From assembly GCA_020310875.1 (NCBI GenBank), contig CM035417.1, forward strand, positions 87,692,440-87,756,439: a DNA stretch of 64,000 nt. The letters are read 5' to 3'. Both the position numbers and the translations under genes were made by a program. Below the pieces are notes generated by a model. It was not told the DNA's origin and did not search any database. It saw only the letters and a program-made list of their open reading frames with translations. The DNA comes from Ceratopteris richardii. Its lineage: Eukaryota > Streptophyta > Polypodiopsida > Polypodiales > Pteridaceae. Shown here piece after piece: positions 25,641 through 39,711 of this stretch (within the stretch, counting starts at the first letter, position 1; each line of letters starts with the position of its first letter).

Positions 25641-28600
25641 ATGGTATCAGAGCCAGAGCTAGGCATATCTAATCAGAGCCTAGAGTATTCACCATTATTG
25701 GAAACAAGAGCCAGTTAACCACAACGAGTGGAACGAGAACGAGAAAGATTCTGAAGAGCAGAAAGATTCTCAAAAGCTCACCGGAAGTAACAAAAACAAG
25801 AAGATCATGGCAGACCACGTTACTATTGATAAGTTGGATAGAGATAATTATCCCGCATGGGTAATGCGCATGGAAGCCTTACTTATGAGTAAGGACTTAA
25901 TGATGTACGTGACCGGAGAAGAAAGGAAGCCGACTTTCGAAGATGATAGTCAACCAGAAAAAGAAGAATTAGAAGCCTTGAAGCTGTGGCAGAAGAAAGA
26001 TGCAACGGCAAGAGCCTACATCTATAATACCGTAACAGATCATCTACTACCGCATATTAGAGGTCTGGAGAAAGCAGAGGACATATGGAGTGCATTGGAA
26101 GATCATTTCCAAAATACTACGAAAGCCAGGAAGGCTAGTTTATGGTCCGAATTTACGACATTCAAAAAGAAGTCGAGTCAAAGCATAAGTGACTACGTCA
26201 CTAAAATGAAGGATCTAGCAGATAGTCTTGGATCCATAAATGAAGAAGTCGAAGATCATAGATTGATAGCACAAGTGCTCACAGGTTTGAGAGGAGATGA
26301 AAGGTGGAAACCTTTCGTACTATCAACTGAACTTTCTTTAAATCATTTTGTGCCAGATTTAAATCAGTTGCTTGGTTTGATGCTCACATATGAGCAAGAC
26401 CTGAAAGGAGATACAGATAAAGGACAAAGCTCTGCAATGTATATGAAGAACAAAAAGAAAGACAAAGCTAAGACAAAAGATGAAGAAGAGTCGAGTTCTT
26501 AGGCCTATTACACAAGAGGTAAAGGCACTGGCAGAGGAAGAGTAAGAGGTTTTGGAAGAGGAAGAAGTAGCCAGAATACCAACAAGAAAGCTTGCTGGAT
26601 TTGTGGACTAAGTAGTCATCTGGCTCATGACTGTTGGCACAATCAACAAGGATCAAATCAAAATCAAAACGGTAATAGCAGAGGCAAAAGCGGAAGATAT
26701 CAAAGAGGAAGACAAAATGAAAGAGGAGGCTATGGTAGAGGTGGAGTGAGAAGTTGGGGACAGAATCAATCCTACAACACCACCTACAACAACTACGCAA
26801 ATGACACGCAGAATGAAAGTCATACATCGTTGATGATGAACTCTATCAGCACATCAGATAATGAATACCTAAAGGTATTTTACATTGATTCTGGATGCTC
26901 TAATCATTTGTCAGGAAATATAGAACTAATGTCAGAACTAGAAAAAGGTGGTTCTAGTCACACTGTTCAAACAGGTGACAATACGAGACATAGCGTACAC
27001 TCAATTGGAAAAGTGAAATGCAAGAATGGAGCAGATTTGCTAACCAATGTTTTGTATGTTCCAACAATACCAAAAAATTTGATTAGTGTGGGACAGATAG
27101 TTGAGAAAGGTTTTCAGGTCAGATTTACAAACAAAGGAGTATTTGTAGAAGATCCCGAGAATGGATATAACCAGATCGTTTCTGGAAAGAAAGAAGGAAG
27201 ACTCTTTACCTTAAGAGTACAAGGGAACATCGGCCAAGCGTTACTCACACATGGTAAGAAGGTTATTACAGAACTTGATTTATGGCATAAGAGATTGGGT
27301 CATTTCAATGAAAAAGGAATTAAAGCTATGATAACGAATCAGTCAGTATTGGGATTACCAAATATACAGAATGAACATATGATTCACAAGTGTGAAGCAT
27401 GTCAGTTGGGAAAAGCCCACAGGTTACCTTTCCAGAAGAAAGGATTCAAACATGATGAAGTACTCGAGCTTATTCATACAGATGTGTGGGGGCCAACGAA
27501 AGAAGGATCAATCAGCGGATCGAGGTACTATGTTTTATTCATTGATGATGCAACAAGGTGGATAACTCTTTATGTTTTGAAAGAGAAATCAGAAGTGTTT
27601 GGAGCTTTCAGGCATTTTCATGCATATGCTGAAAGACTTACCGGACGAAAACTTAAAAGACTGAGGTCTGATGGAGGGGGAGAATACTTCTCCCAAGAAT
27701 TCAATGACTATCTTTGGAATACAAGTATTAAGAGAGAAATAACCTGTAGATATACACCACAACAAAATGGAGTAGCAGAAAGAAGGAACCGAGTTCTAGT
27801 TGAATTTGCACGAGCCATGCTAAACGAAAAGGATTGTCCAAATTATCTTTGGGCTGAAGCTCTAAACACAGCTACATACTTGGTAAACAGATTACCATGT
27901 ACAGCATTGGAAGGAATGACCCCTTATGAAGCATGGTGGGGAAAGAAGCCAACACTTGATCACTACAAATTGTTTGGATCGGTAGCGTATGCTTATGTAC
28001 CAGCTCAACTCAGACATAAGCTTGAACCAAAAGCAGAGAAATATGTGTTCGTCGGATATGATGAAAAGCAGATGGGTTACAGGTTATGGAATCCTCTAAC
28101 CAAACAATTTACTGTGTCCAGAGATGTTACATTTGATGAACAGAAAAGATGGTATGCAGACCAAAGTCATACGACTGAAGAATTCGAAGAAGAAATAAAA
28201 AGAAGAGAGAAAGGGAAATCAATTGTTCAGGTAAACAAAGATGAAAATCATATGCAAGCAAGTACATCTAGGAACGGATCAGGTATGAGAAATGAAGATG
28301 ATTCGAGATTTGATGAAGAAGTGCATTCAGATACATATGAAGAGTTTGAACCAAGAAGATCAAACAGGAATAGAAGACAACCAGAAAGGTACTCGTATGA
28401 TACTTCATACATAACTCAAAAAGACTATGCATATATGGTCAAAGATGATGAAGAACCACAGAGCTATGATGAAGCAAAAGGCAAGAAGCAATGGGAAGAA
28501 GCAATGGAAGAAGAAATCAGCGCACTGGAGGAGAACAAGACATGGGAACTTATTCCGAAACCAAATGGTAAGAAAGTAATCGGAAATAAATGGGTTTTCA

Positions 28601-30132
28601 AAGTAAAGAAATTTGCAGATGGAAGGATAGCCAGATACAAAGCGAGGCTGGTGGTCAAAGGCTATGCCCAAACGCATGGCATAGATTATGACAAGACGTT
28701 TAGTCCAGTGGCAAGGATGTCAACCATAAGGACAGTGATTGCTATAGCAGCATCGAAAGGATGGAAGCTAAGTCAGCTAGATATAAAGAATGCATTTATG
28801 AATGGATACATTTCTGATGAAGTGTACATGGAACAACCTGAAGGGTTTGTAAATTCCAAAAACCCAAACTTTGTTTGCAGGTTAAGAAAAGCACTTTATG
28901 GATTGAAGCAAGCGCCAAGAGCTTGGAATTAGAGACTTGTGAAATATCTAAATGAACTTGGATACCAAAGTTCGAAGGCAGACGCAAGTCTACTCATAAA
29001 GAGAACAGAAGAAGGTATGATCTACATTTGTATTTATGTAGACGACTTAATAATCACAGGAACATCAGATGAAGGGATTACAGAAGTAAAGAAACTACTC
29101 GGAAGAGAGTTCAAGATCAGTGACCTAGGAAAGTTGTCATACTTTCTAGGAATGGAAATCACATACACAGATCATGGTGTATATGTGTCACAAGAAAGGT
29201 ATCTCCTAAACTTACTAAAGAAGTTTAATATGGAGAATCGCAGAGAAGCTTCAACACCGCTTGAAGTAAATCATAAACTCAGCAAATACAGTGGTGCAGA
29301 GTTTAAAGATATGAAGAAATATCAGTCATTAGTAGGAAGTTTAATTTATGCTACGCTAACAAGACCGGATCTTAGTTATGCAGTGGGAGTTCTCTCACAG
29401 TTTATGCATTGTCCGACAGATCAACATTGGATTACAGGACAAAGAGTTCTTAGATACGTCAAAGGAACTATAAAAGAAGGATTATATTATCCCTTCACGT
29501 CGGATATAAAGCTCAGAGCATACAGTGACTCAGATTGGGCTGGAAGTCAAGATGACAGAAGGTCAACGCATGGGTATATGATATACCTAGGAGATAAGCT
29601 GGTAAGCTGGTGTTCGAAGAAGCAACACACAGTGGCTTTATCGTCAATAGAAGCAGAGTATAAAGGACTTGTAAAAGCAGCTAAAGAAATAATATGGATG
29701 CAGACCTTGTTCAAAAGCATGGGTATTGATCAAGGTATACCTATCATACATGGAGATAATATGAGTTCGTTATATCTTGCAGCAAACCCAGTATTTCATG
29801 CAAGAACAAAGCACATAGAAATTCAATATCATTTCTTGAGGGAAAAGGTAATGCAGAAGGAGTTAGAAATTGTATACACTCCGACAAAGGATCAGATTGC
29901 AGATATGCTGACAAAGAGTTTGGATGGAACGAAGACAAACAGATTCAAAGAAATGGCAGGTATAAAAGAAAGAAAGATATATGAAAGACCGGAAGATGTA
30001 AAATTAGTGATTGAGGGTGAGCTGTTGAAGAAACACTCACGGATTTGACAAACTGAAAAAAAAGAGAAAAAGAAGGAAGCAGAATCAGAGGAAATCAAAA
30101 GCCTTAGTGGAGGGACAAATCCACTACCGTTA

Positions 30133-31242
30133 TGTACAGTACAAAATCTCCCAGGATCAGAGTACGTTACGCCGAATCAAATTGTACAAAGAGAGAACGT
30201 GCATAGGAATAATAGAAGGGAAGTGCGAACAAGAACGTGCGTGAGAAGAGCGTGCAGTATAAATAAGAGCACATGTAGAAGAGGAGAAGAGAGATAGAGA
30301 GAGAGAGATATAGCACATGCGCAGAGACGCAGAGATACAGATATACAGAGAGAGAGGTAGAAGACGCCATAGATCGCGTATGTAGAAGAAGACGCCAGAG
30401 ATCGTGTATGTATAGATGAATAACAGAAGCCTAAGATATCGGGTATTCATCTGAGAGAGAGATGGTAATAAGAAACTACTCAGTATAAGAGAGTTTTTGT
30501 AGCTTGAGCAAGAAGAGGCCAAGCTCACTTGTACACATCTTCTCTAATAGAAAACACATGTTCATGTGGATGTTTGTGCGTACTGTTTGTATGCGGAAGA
30601 AATAGAGTATGTTTTAAAGTTAGTTAACAGTTAACGTTTTCTCAGTAACCGCATTTTCGGTCAGTTGCAGTTCTTACTGTAATCAAGTAATTTCCGGTAG
30701 AAGAACGAAGTAGATCTCGCAGAGTAATGCGAAGTTTTGTGTGAGAGATAGCTCATTCTGTAGCTAGACATCTCTACTTTTAGTTGATTAAGTTTTCCGG
30801 TGGAAAAGATATCCACACACAGTACAAAGTTGGACCGGAAAGAGGCTGTCTGAACTAAAGGAGTTTTTTCTTAAACTTCAGAAAGAGTTCAGTAAGTTAA
30901 GGAAGCTTTTGCGTCACTTTCTTACTTCATGTAAGTTCGCTTGAAGTAATTATAAACAGAATTGAAGTTCATTCCAGTACAATTCCGGTACGATTACGGT
31001 GTCAGTCCAGTGACAGTCCGGTGAAATTTCGTTGAAATTTTTCCAGTGAATTTAGAGTGCAGTCTTATATGTTGAGCGCTAGACTTTGCTAAGCTATTGA
31101 TTGATTACAGAGGTGTTCTAAATCACTCTAGCTTAGCTCTTCTTTGGCGTGGCGATTTCCGCAGGCTTGATAAGGTTCAGTCTTCGTCGCATCGTCAAGG
31201 AGTGGTATCAGAGTAAAGGAAGCATACCACATTTCCGCAACA
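30133..31242 (+). repeat. 3' LTR of Copia C
   Basis: 1110 bp partner of 24523-25640. It keeps the internal TGGTATCAGAG string (31203-31213). Confidence 0.9.
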
Positions 31243-34087
31243 ACATAGACAAAAAAGGAGAAAAAACATGTAGATTGTTCACCTTTAAACTCTAAGACAC
31301 TAGCAACACAACATTATTCGATTATAGTACTCATACCCTATGACAATTGGAGGTTTGGCATAAGATTTTGGCTCATATCACAGAGAGAGCCCTAAAGTAA
31401 ATCAATAGAGGTCAAAGTGGGCTTCGACCACCTAACATTTCAAAGAAACATATGATTTACAAATGCAATGCATGTCAATTTGGTAAATCTCACAGACAAA
31501 GATTCACAAGGAAAGGGTACATACATAGAGACATTATGGATCTTTTCCACACATATGTTGGGGAACCAAGCAAAGGGACATCCATCTCAAGGTCAAGGTG
31601 TTGTGTGTCTTTCATAGATGATTGTACTAGATGGACCATATTTTATTCCATGAAGCATAAATATATAGTATTTTCATGTTTCAAAAATTATCTAGCACTT
31701 ATGAAAATCAAACAGTTAAAGCCCTTAAAAGACTAAGGTTTGATGGAGGGGGAGAATATTTATCCCATGAGTTTGATTCCTACTTTCAAGAAAGGGGAAT
31801 CAAAAGAGAGATAACTACTAGATACACACTTGAGTAGAATGGGTAGCAGATAGTAAAAAAATGAACATTGTGGAGCTATCCAAGTCCATGTTGAATGAGA
31901 GGAAGTTGCTAAATTACCTATGGGTAGAGGAAGTATCTAGAGCCAAATATCTCATAAATAGGTTGCCCTCAAAATCCTTGAAATTTATGACTCCTTATGA
32001 AGTTTGGAATGGTATGAAGATGATTGTAGGAAAGTCAAATTCCCCTATGACTTGGAGGAAGACTTTGCAACACTCTTTAGCAAAGGAATACATACAATTG
32101 AAGAGTCAAATGATTCAAAAGATGATGAGAACCATCCTAGAAGAGAGAGAGAAATTCATGGAACTCCAAAGGTAAAGCAAAGGTACACAAGCTGAGGTAT
32201 GTTGTATAATCCTATCAACAAACTATTAGAAGATCCATAAGGGAAGAGAAGAAGAAGAAGATGATGATGATGATGATGATGAAGAAGAAGAAGAAGAAGC
32301 TAGAAAGGTATGGTTATGACACCTCGTTGGTAACTAAGCACTCTATTTATATAGCCCAAGATCTTAACTTTGAAGAGCCCTCATCTTATGAGGAAATGGA
32401 AGAAACTAGAATGCAAGCATGCCATGGAAGAAGAAATTGAATCTCTCTGAAAAACAAAAGTTGGTAGTTGGTTCCCAAGACTCCCATGATGACGGTCATT
32501 GAATTCAAATGGATCTTTAGGGTAAAGATCAATTTTGATGTAACCATTAATAGGTACAAGGTTTGGCTACAATCAAAGAACTCATGATTATTGCAACTAC
32601 CAAGAATTGGAAAATTGATGGATCCCAAAAGAGGTATACATGGCTTAACCCCTCGAGTTTGAAGACTCACATTATCATGAGCATTTTTGTAAATTAATCA
32701 GAGCATTATATGAGCTAAAGAAAGATCAAAGAGCTTAGAATTATGGGCTTGCAACCTATTTGCAGAATAAAGGGTTTATGGTGACTAAAGCAGATCCTTC
32801 TCTATTCATCAAGAGATCACATGGAGAGGTCATATACCTTTGTATATATGCATGAAGTTATACTTACAAGAAATGGTGCTAAAGGTATTCAAAGAATCAT
32901 ACATCCAAGAATGGAGGAATTTAAGATCAGTGACCTAGGGTAGCTCACTTACTTACTTAGTTTGGAGGTAGTGTACAAAGAGAATGGTATGTAGCTTACT
33001 CAGACGAAATACATAAAAGATATGCTAGAAAAGTTGATTTATGGAGAGTTCTAAGGTTGTAGATACAACTATGGAATTAAATCCAAGCTAAGTGCTCATG
33101 AAGGTGAATTAATTGAAGACGTGCAAGCTAATGGTGAGAAGTCTCAACTATGCTACTCTCACTAGATTAGATATAAGTTGTAGTGCAACTATCTTCAACC
33201 ATTTCATGTGTACACCTAGAAAGGCACACTAGGAGGCAAACAAAGGGATTCTCAAATACCTCAAAGCGACAATGAATGAAGGATTATTCTATTCATATAC
33301 TTCTAATGTTGAAATTAAGATATTCTCAGATGTAGATTGGGAAGGATTATGAGATGATAGGATAAGACCCTCTCGAATGTTCATTTGCAGGTTGAAAGCT
33401 AATATATTCTTCTTGAAATTAGCAACCTACTATTGCTCTCTCATCTATAGAGGCTAAAAATAGAGGATTGGCCAATGGAACTCAGGATGCAATGTGGATT
33501 AAGATGATATACATAGATTTGGGAGTGAAGTCATCTACTCCTCACATATTTGGTGATAACATTTCTTTGCATCTTGTAGCTAATCCCATTTATCATGCTA
33601 GTACCACAAAATATTGAGGTCCATGATCATTATGTTAGGGAGAAGATTACAAGCAAACAAATTGATATCTAATATGTATCTACTCAACAATAGTGTGTAG
33701 ATATGATCACTCAATCTTTGGATGGAGTGATAATATTATTTTTAGCATGGCTGATATTAGATCATAATATTACAAGAATGTTGAGTTGGAGGATATTTTT
33801 TCTTGACTCTCTTGCACAAATGCCATCAAAGATGTTTACTACATCTAATCTTCCCATTCTTTCATGGACGCCTCCTCTTGGACTTTATACTACTATCCCA
33901 CTTATACTACAAAATACACCTATTGATATTGCATCTCCATAGTACCATGGTAGGGAGTCTAGTTATAGTTTGCCTAGTCAATAACATGACCATAAATTTA
34001 GTGGTTCCTCTAGATTTTTGTTAGCACCATCTAGCTCATCAAGTTAAGCATGAGGTCAACGATTATTAGGTGACAGTAGATCCTTAT

Positions 34088-35144
34088 TGTTGGTGTAAAT
34101 CACAAGCCTACACATTTGGCTTAAAGGATGCATTGAAGTCTATACATACTTGAAGAAGCATAGGAACATATGCTAGTGGTTAATTACCACTTTATCTCAT
34201 TGTAAAAGTCAAATTGACTTGGAATCTCTTGTTATCACCTACCAAAAGGATTCGTGGAAAAATTAGTTTTTTGATTGAAATAATATCTCCAAGCATTTAA
34301 GAGCTTGATCATAGGGAGCCAAAAGTTTGAATTTGAATTCAAATTTTTACACATCTCTTATAAAAGTGAACATGAAAAGTCGTGGGTAAGAGAGAGCACT
34401 CCCGAGCCTATCATTACTATTTTCTGAGTGTGTGTAAGGTCTACACTCTAGACTACACCTCTCTAAACCATTTGGCAATGATGTTCATGCCAATGAAGTT
34501 GTATACAAATGTTCATTAATACATACATTCACATTGTCCATATCTGAGTTCTCTGTTAGTCTACTCAAAAGTCTGTCAACTTGTCAAGGGTATATATCGG
34601 TCAATTCTTCACCCAATTCAGTGATTCAAAGCTTCTTGGATTCAGCTCGAAGTTATCTACATGCTATCAAAGTTTGAAGACAATCTATGCAGCCATTTTG
34701 GAGAAATCTACGTCGAGGTGATCTCTGGTCATTTTCTGCTAAAGTCCTAAAAAGTCGGGGGTATAGCTTAACCTGCTAAATTGATTTCTCTTAGCATAGT
34801 TTATCATTTTGAATCATTCCACTTGGAATAGGTAGCTTACTAAGCTAATTAGATACTCCTAAAAGGAAGTTTTCCAATTCCTACTGTGCTGGTCATACTG
34901 AGCAAAATACCCAGCAGGTATGAAGACCAAAATAGAAGGTTTTCTTGAGTTTGTGAACTACAAAGGTATCTGTTTTGATTCAATCATTGCACACATCATT
35001 TCCAAAGTTCATAGGACAATTTATGGTGTCATTGGAAGGCTAAAGAGGTCTACTTATCAACTCTAAAGCAAAAGAGGGCTGGTACAAAGCAGGTTTAGCA
35101 GTACCTACTCAATCTATTGGAGCATCCATCCATCTTTCCCAATA
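34088..35144 (+). repeat. 5' LTR of Copia D
   Basis: 1057 bp. Starts TGTTGGTGTAAATCAC and ends TTTCCCAATA, one base before the primer site. Confidence 0.9.
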
Positions 35145-38100
35145 GTGGTATCAGACCAAACAAAGGTAAAATGGGAGATGGTTTTCCTTCATTGATTGAA
35201 AAATTGGATAGGAACAATTATCAAGCATGGTCTCTAAGGATGAAGACCTACTTACAAGGAAGGAGTCTCTATGGATACATCTCAGGAGATTAGGAATTGC
35301 CCTCATTCAAAACAAGAGGATTACCAACCAAGGAAGAACATGAAAAGCTCAACACATGGTGTGCTAAGGATGCATTGGCAAGGTCTTATTTACTCAACTC
35401 TATATCTGATTTTCTTTTGCCACATATTAGAAATTGTAAGAAATCCCAAGAGACTTGGGAAACCTTGTCATGTTATTTTTCCTCCAACACAAGGGCTAGG
35501 AAAAATCAGTTGTGGATTGAATGCGCAACATTAAGGAAGCAACCTAAGCAAGTTGTTTCAGAATTTTTGACCAAGATTAAAGATGTAGCAGATCAATTAG
35601 CAAGCATAGGAGAAGAGATTGAAGAAGAATAGATTGTAAGGCAAGTGATCAATGGGATCAAGGCTGATGACAAATGGGAAAGCTTCACCACTGCCATGGA
35701 TCTCTACATGGACATGCACACTCCAGATCTTACAACTCTCATGGGAAAATTATTTACTCATGAAGAAAAGCTCAACAAAAATGCAGACACATCCAAAGGT
35801 AATAACTCTTCTGCCCTATACATTGATAAGAAGTCTAAAGATAAAGGCAAGAGCAAGAAGGTGGAAGATGAAGGTTCTACCTCTCAAGCCAATTATGCAG
35901 GGAGAGGTAGATCATCAAGAGGAAGGGGTAGAGGAGGTAAGCAAGGTAGGGGGACATCTTATAACTCCTCACCATGCAACATTTGTGGTTTATCAAATCA
36001 TACTACATATGAGTGTTTCAGGAATTACAAGAATCAGAGAGGAAGAGGATATCAAAGAGGTGGATACTCACAGTCAAGAGGTAGATTCAACCATCACCAA
36101 GGCTACAACAATAATTACAACAACAACTACAAGAATAATTACAATGGAAACTACCAAGGAGGGTTCAAATCCAGGAAGGATTACAACAACTACACAGAGG
36201 ATCTCTTCTAATCATGAACATGACTTCAAAGTCAGGTACAAATGATGACCACCTATTCTACATTGACTCAGGATGCTCAAATCATGTGGTTGGCAATGTA
36301 GCACTACTCTCTGATCTTGAGGAACCAAAAGATAAGCATCAAGTTCAAACAGGTGATGATACAAAGCATTTAGTAGTTAAAGTTGGAAAAGTTAAGACTT
36401 GTGATGGAAATCAGAATTTGTTGAGCAGGGTACTTTATGTACCAACCATTACCAAAAACTTGATGAGTGTTGGTCAGATTGTGGAGAACGTTTTGCAGGT
36501 TAGATTCAATCAATATGGAGCATATGTGGAGGATCCAAGACATGGATTCAAAAGGATTGCTAAAGGAGAAAAATCACGTAGACTTTTCACTTTTGAGTTA
36601 GAAGATACAAAGAATATTGCACTATACACTTATAAAGATCAAACACTTTCAGAGCTTGAGATATGGCACAAAAGGTTAGGGCACATAGGAGAAAGAACCT
36701 TGAAACAAATGTGCAGGGATCAATGTGTGCTTGGGATACCTAATGTATCCAAGCAACATATGATTTACAAGTGTGGTGCTTGTCAATTTGGGAAGTCTCA
36801 CAGGTTACCCTTCTCCAAGAAAGAATACATGCATGAAGACTACCTAGAGCTTGTACACACAGATGTATGGGGACCAAGCAAAGACCCCTTTGTCTCAGGA
36901 TCAAGGTACTATGTGTCTTTCATTGATGATTATAGCAGATGGACTGTATTGTATTTCATGAAGCACAAGGATGAGTTATTTAATTGCTTTAAAAAATATT
37001 TTGCATTAGTTGAAAATCAGACAGGAAGGAATTTGAAGAGGCTAAGGTCAGATGGAGGAGGTGAGTACTTCTCCAATGAATTTGAAGACTTCTTGCAGGA
37101 CACAGGCATCAAAAGAGAGATAACCACAAGGTATTCTCCTCAACAGAATGGGGTAGCTCAGAGAAGAAATAGATTAATTGTTGAGACAACTAGATCTATG
37201 TTGAATGAGAAAAAGTGACCTAACTATCTATGGGCAGAAAGTGTTTCTACTCCCACTTACCTCATAAACAGGTTACCATCTAAGTCTCTTGATGGCATGA
37301 CACCCTATGAAGCATGGCATGGTAAGAGACCTTCACTTGACAATTGCAAAATATTTGGATGTGTAGCATATGTACACATTCCTTCTCAGATAAGAGGTAA
37401 GCTAAACCCAAAGGCTGAAAAATGCATCTTTATTGGGTATGATCTAAATAAAAAAGGTTACAGGTTTTATAATCATACCAATAAAGGATTCATGGTAAGC
37501 AGAGATGTTATCTTTGATGAAAATGATTCTTGGTATGAGAATGAATGCAGGAAGGTTAAGTTACCCTATGATTTGGAAGAGGAATTTCCAAGTCTTACAA
37601 AGGAGGAACCTATTCAGAATGAAGCCACAAGTTCAGATGATGAAGATACTATGAACCTTGAAGAATTCAAAGCATGGAAGTCCAAAGGCAAAATGAAGAT
37701 GAAGAAGCTTGAAGACATACCTGAATCTTCAACTCAACCATTTAGAAGATCACAAAGAGAAAGCAAGAAACCTATTAGATATGGGTATGATACATCTCTT
37801 GTAACTAAACATTCTGTTTATCTTGACAAAGATTTGTCAAATGAAGAAGCAAGATCATATGAAGAAGCAATAACCAAATCAGAATGGAAAGAAGCTATGG
37901 ATGAGGAGATTGAAGCACTCAAAGAGAGTGACACATGGGAGTTAGTACCTAAGAAGGACTCAATGAAGGTAATAGGATCCAGATGGATCTATAAGCTTAA
38001 AAGAAATTCTGATGGCACAATCAATAGGTACAAAGCCAGATTGGTAGCCAAGGGTTTTGCACAAACCCAAGGCATTGACTATGAGGAGACATTCTCACCT

Positions 38101-38645
38101 GTGGCCAAGATGACAACCATCAGAGTGTTGGTAAGTGTGGCTGCATCAAAAAATTGGAATATGCACCAATTGGATGTCAAGAATGCTTTCTTGAATGGAT
38201 GGATTTCAGAGGAGGTTTATATGTCACAACCTCCTAGCTATGAGGACCCTAAGAAGGTAACATATGTTTGCAAATTAAAAAAGGCTTTATATGGATTAAA
38301 GCAGGCACCTAGGGCATGGAATTACAGGTTAACCACATACCTCCAAGACCTAGGATTTGTTATGAGCAAGGCAGATACTTCTTTGTTCATTAAGAGAAGT
38401 AATTCAGAGGTAATATATCTTTGTGTTTATGTTGATGACATCATCATTACACGTAATGATGTCAATGGAATCAGATATATCAAAAGTCAAATGATGAATT
38501 CAACCAACATGCAATGTGCAGATTTATTAACTAAAGCTTTGGATGGAACCAAACTTTGCAGGTTCAAATCCATGATTGGATTGCAAGATATACTTGAAGA
38601 TTGAAGTTGAAGACTTAAGCCAAAATGTTTGGCTTGAGGGGGAGC

Positions 38646-39706
38646 TATTGGTGTAAATCACAAGCCTACACATTTGGCTTAAAGGATGCATTGAAGTCTA
38701 TACATACATGAAGAAGCATAGGAACATATGCTAGTGGTTAATTACCACTTTATCTCATTGTAAAAGTCAAATTGACTTGGAATCTCTTGTTATCACCTAC
38801 CAAAAGGATTCGTGGAAATATTAGTTGTTTGATTGAAAGAATATCTCCAAGCATTTAGGAGCTTGATCATAGGGAGCCAAAAGTTTGAATTTGAATTCAA
38901 TTTTTTACACATCTCTTATAAAAGTGAACATGAAAAGTTGCGGGTAAGAGAGAGCACTCCCGAGCCTATGATTACTGTTTTCTGAGTGTGTGTAAGGTCT
39001 ACACTCTAGCCTACACCTCTCTACACCACTTGGCAATGATTTTCATGACAATGGAGTTGTATACAAATGTTCATTAATACATACATTCACATTGTCCATA
39101 TCTGAGTTCTCTGTTAGTCTACTCAAAAGTCTGTCAACTTGTCGAGGGCATATCTCGGTCAATTCTTCACCAAATTCAGTGATTCAAAGCTTGTTGGATT
39201 CAGATCAAAGTTATCTACATGCTGTCAAAGTTTGAAGACAATATATTCAGCCATTGTGGATAAATCTGCATCGAGGTGATCTCTGGTCATTTTCTGCTAC
39301 AGTCCTAAAAAGTCGGGGGTATAGCTTAACTTGCTAAATTTATTTCTCTTAGCATAGTTAATTATTTTACATCATTCCACTTGGAATAGGTAGCTTACTA
39401 AGCCAATTAGATACTCCTAAAAGGAAGTTTTCCAATTCCTACTGTGATGGTCATACTGAGCAAAATACCCAGCAGGTGTGAAGACCAAAATAGAAGGTTT
39501 TCTTGAGTTTGTGAACTACAAAGGTATCTGTTTTGATTCAATCATTGCACACATCATTTCCAAAGTACATAGGACAATTTATGGTGTCATTGGAAGGCTA
39601 AAGAGGTCTAGTTATCAACTCTAAAGCAAAAGAGGGCTGGTACAAAGCAGGTTTAGTAGTACCTACTCAATCATTCTCTTGGAGCATCCATCCATTTTTC
39701 CCAATA
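38646..39706 (+). repeat. 3' LTR of Copia D
   Basis: 1061 bp partner of 34088-35144, starting TATTGGTGTAAATCAC and followed by the CTTAT target duplication. Confidence 0.9.
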
Positions 39707-39711
39707 CTTAT

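Larger units (their letters stand above)
24523..31242 (+). mobile_element. Copia C, near-complete
   Basis: A 6.7 kb Copia with both LTRs (1118 and 1110 bp; about 27 substitutions plus an 8 bp gap, roughly 2.5 percent apart). Primer site TGGTATCAGAGCC at 25642-25654. Gag starts at ATG 25807 (MADHVTIDKLDRDNYPAW), with a zinc knuckle CWICGLSSHLAHDC near 26593. Then protease (FYIDSGCSNHLSG near 26880), integrase zinc-binding H-H-C-C and core (about 27280-27950), RT (about 28540-29450; catalytic YVDDLIITG near 29037) and RNase H (to about 29900; SIEAEYKGL). A purine tract GTGGAGGG precedes the 3' LTR. It looks almost whole, with about two breaks. It lies inside A2, with no clear target duplication. 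The most complete gag-pol in the window. Confidence 0.92.
22237..34087 (+). mobile_element. Copia A2, old family-A copy hosting element C
   Basis: A heavily decayed family-A Copia. LTR-like sequence related to A1 lies before a decayed primer site near 23237 (TGATATTAGAGCA). Gag is recognisable from about 23274 to 24230 (GDGFPP, NYSS, YGYIFGDE-like blocks as in D). The protease start near 24330 is followed at 24523 by element C. The host resumes at 31243: integrase zinc-binding and core near 31452-32010, reverse transcriptase near 32440-33180, RNase H near 33230-33700. Many breaks. The segment 22237-22900 is AT-rich with uncertain LTR-like similarity. The 3' LTR is not clear; element D inserted at 34088. 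The oldest layer of this nest. Confidence 0.7.
34088..39706 (+). mobile_element. Copia D (family A), LTR-bounded
   Basis: A 5.6 kb family-A Copia with a perfect 5 bp target duplication CTTAT (34083-34087 and 39707-39711). LTRs of 1057 and 1061 bp have TRTTGG ... CCAATA ends and are about 3 percent apart by eye. Primer site TGGTATCAGA at 35146. Gag from 35172 (MGDGFPSLIEKLDRNNY) has a glycine/arginine/asparagine-rich tail and a CCHC knuckle near 35977 (CNICGLSNHTTYEC). Protease near 36259 (FYIDSGCSNHVVG), integrase about 36660-37420, RT about 37900-38480 with YVDDIIIT, and polypurine tract TTGAGGGGGAG before the 3' LTR. Broken in a handful of places; much of the RNase H region is missing, so it is not autonomous. 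Confidence 0.9.

Noticed and set aside
32240-32300. GATGAAGAA-type repeat as a possible acidic protein
   Set aside because: A short trinucleotide expansion inside the decayed linker of Copia A2.
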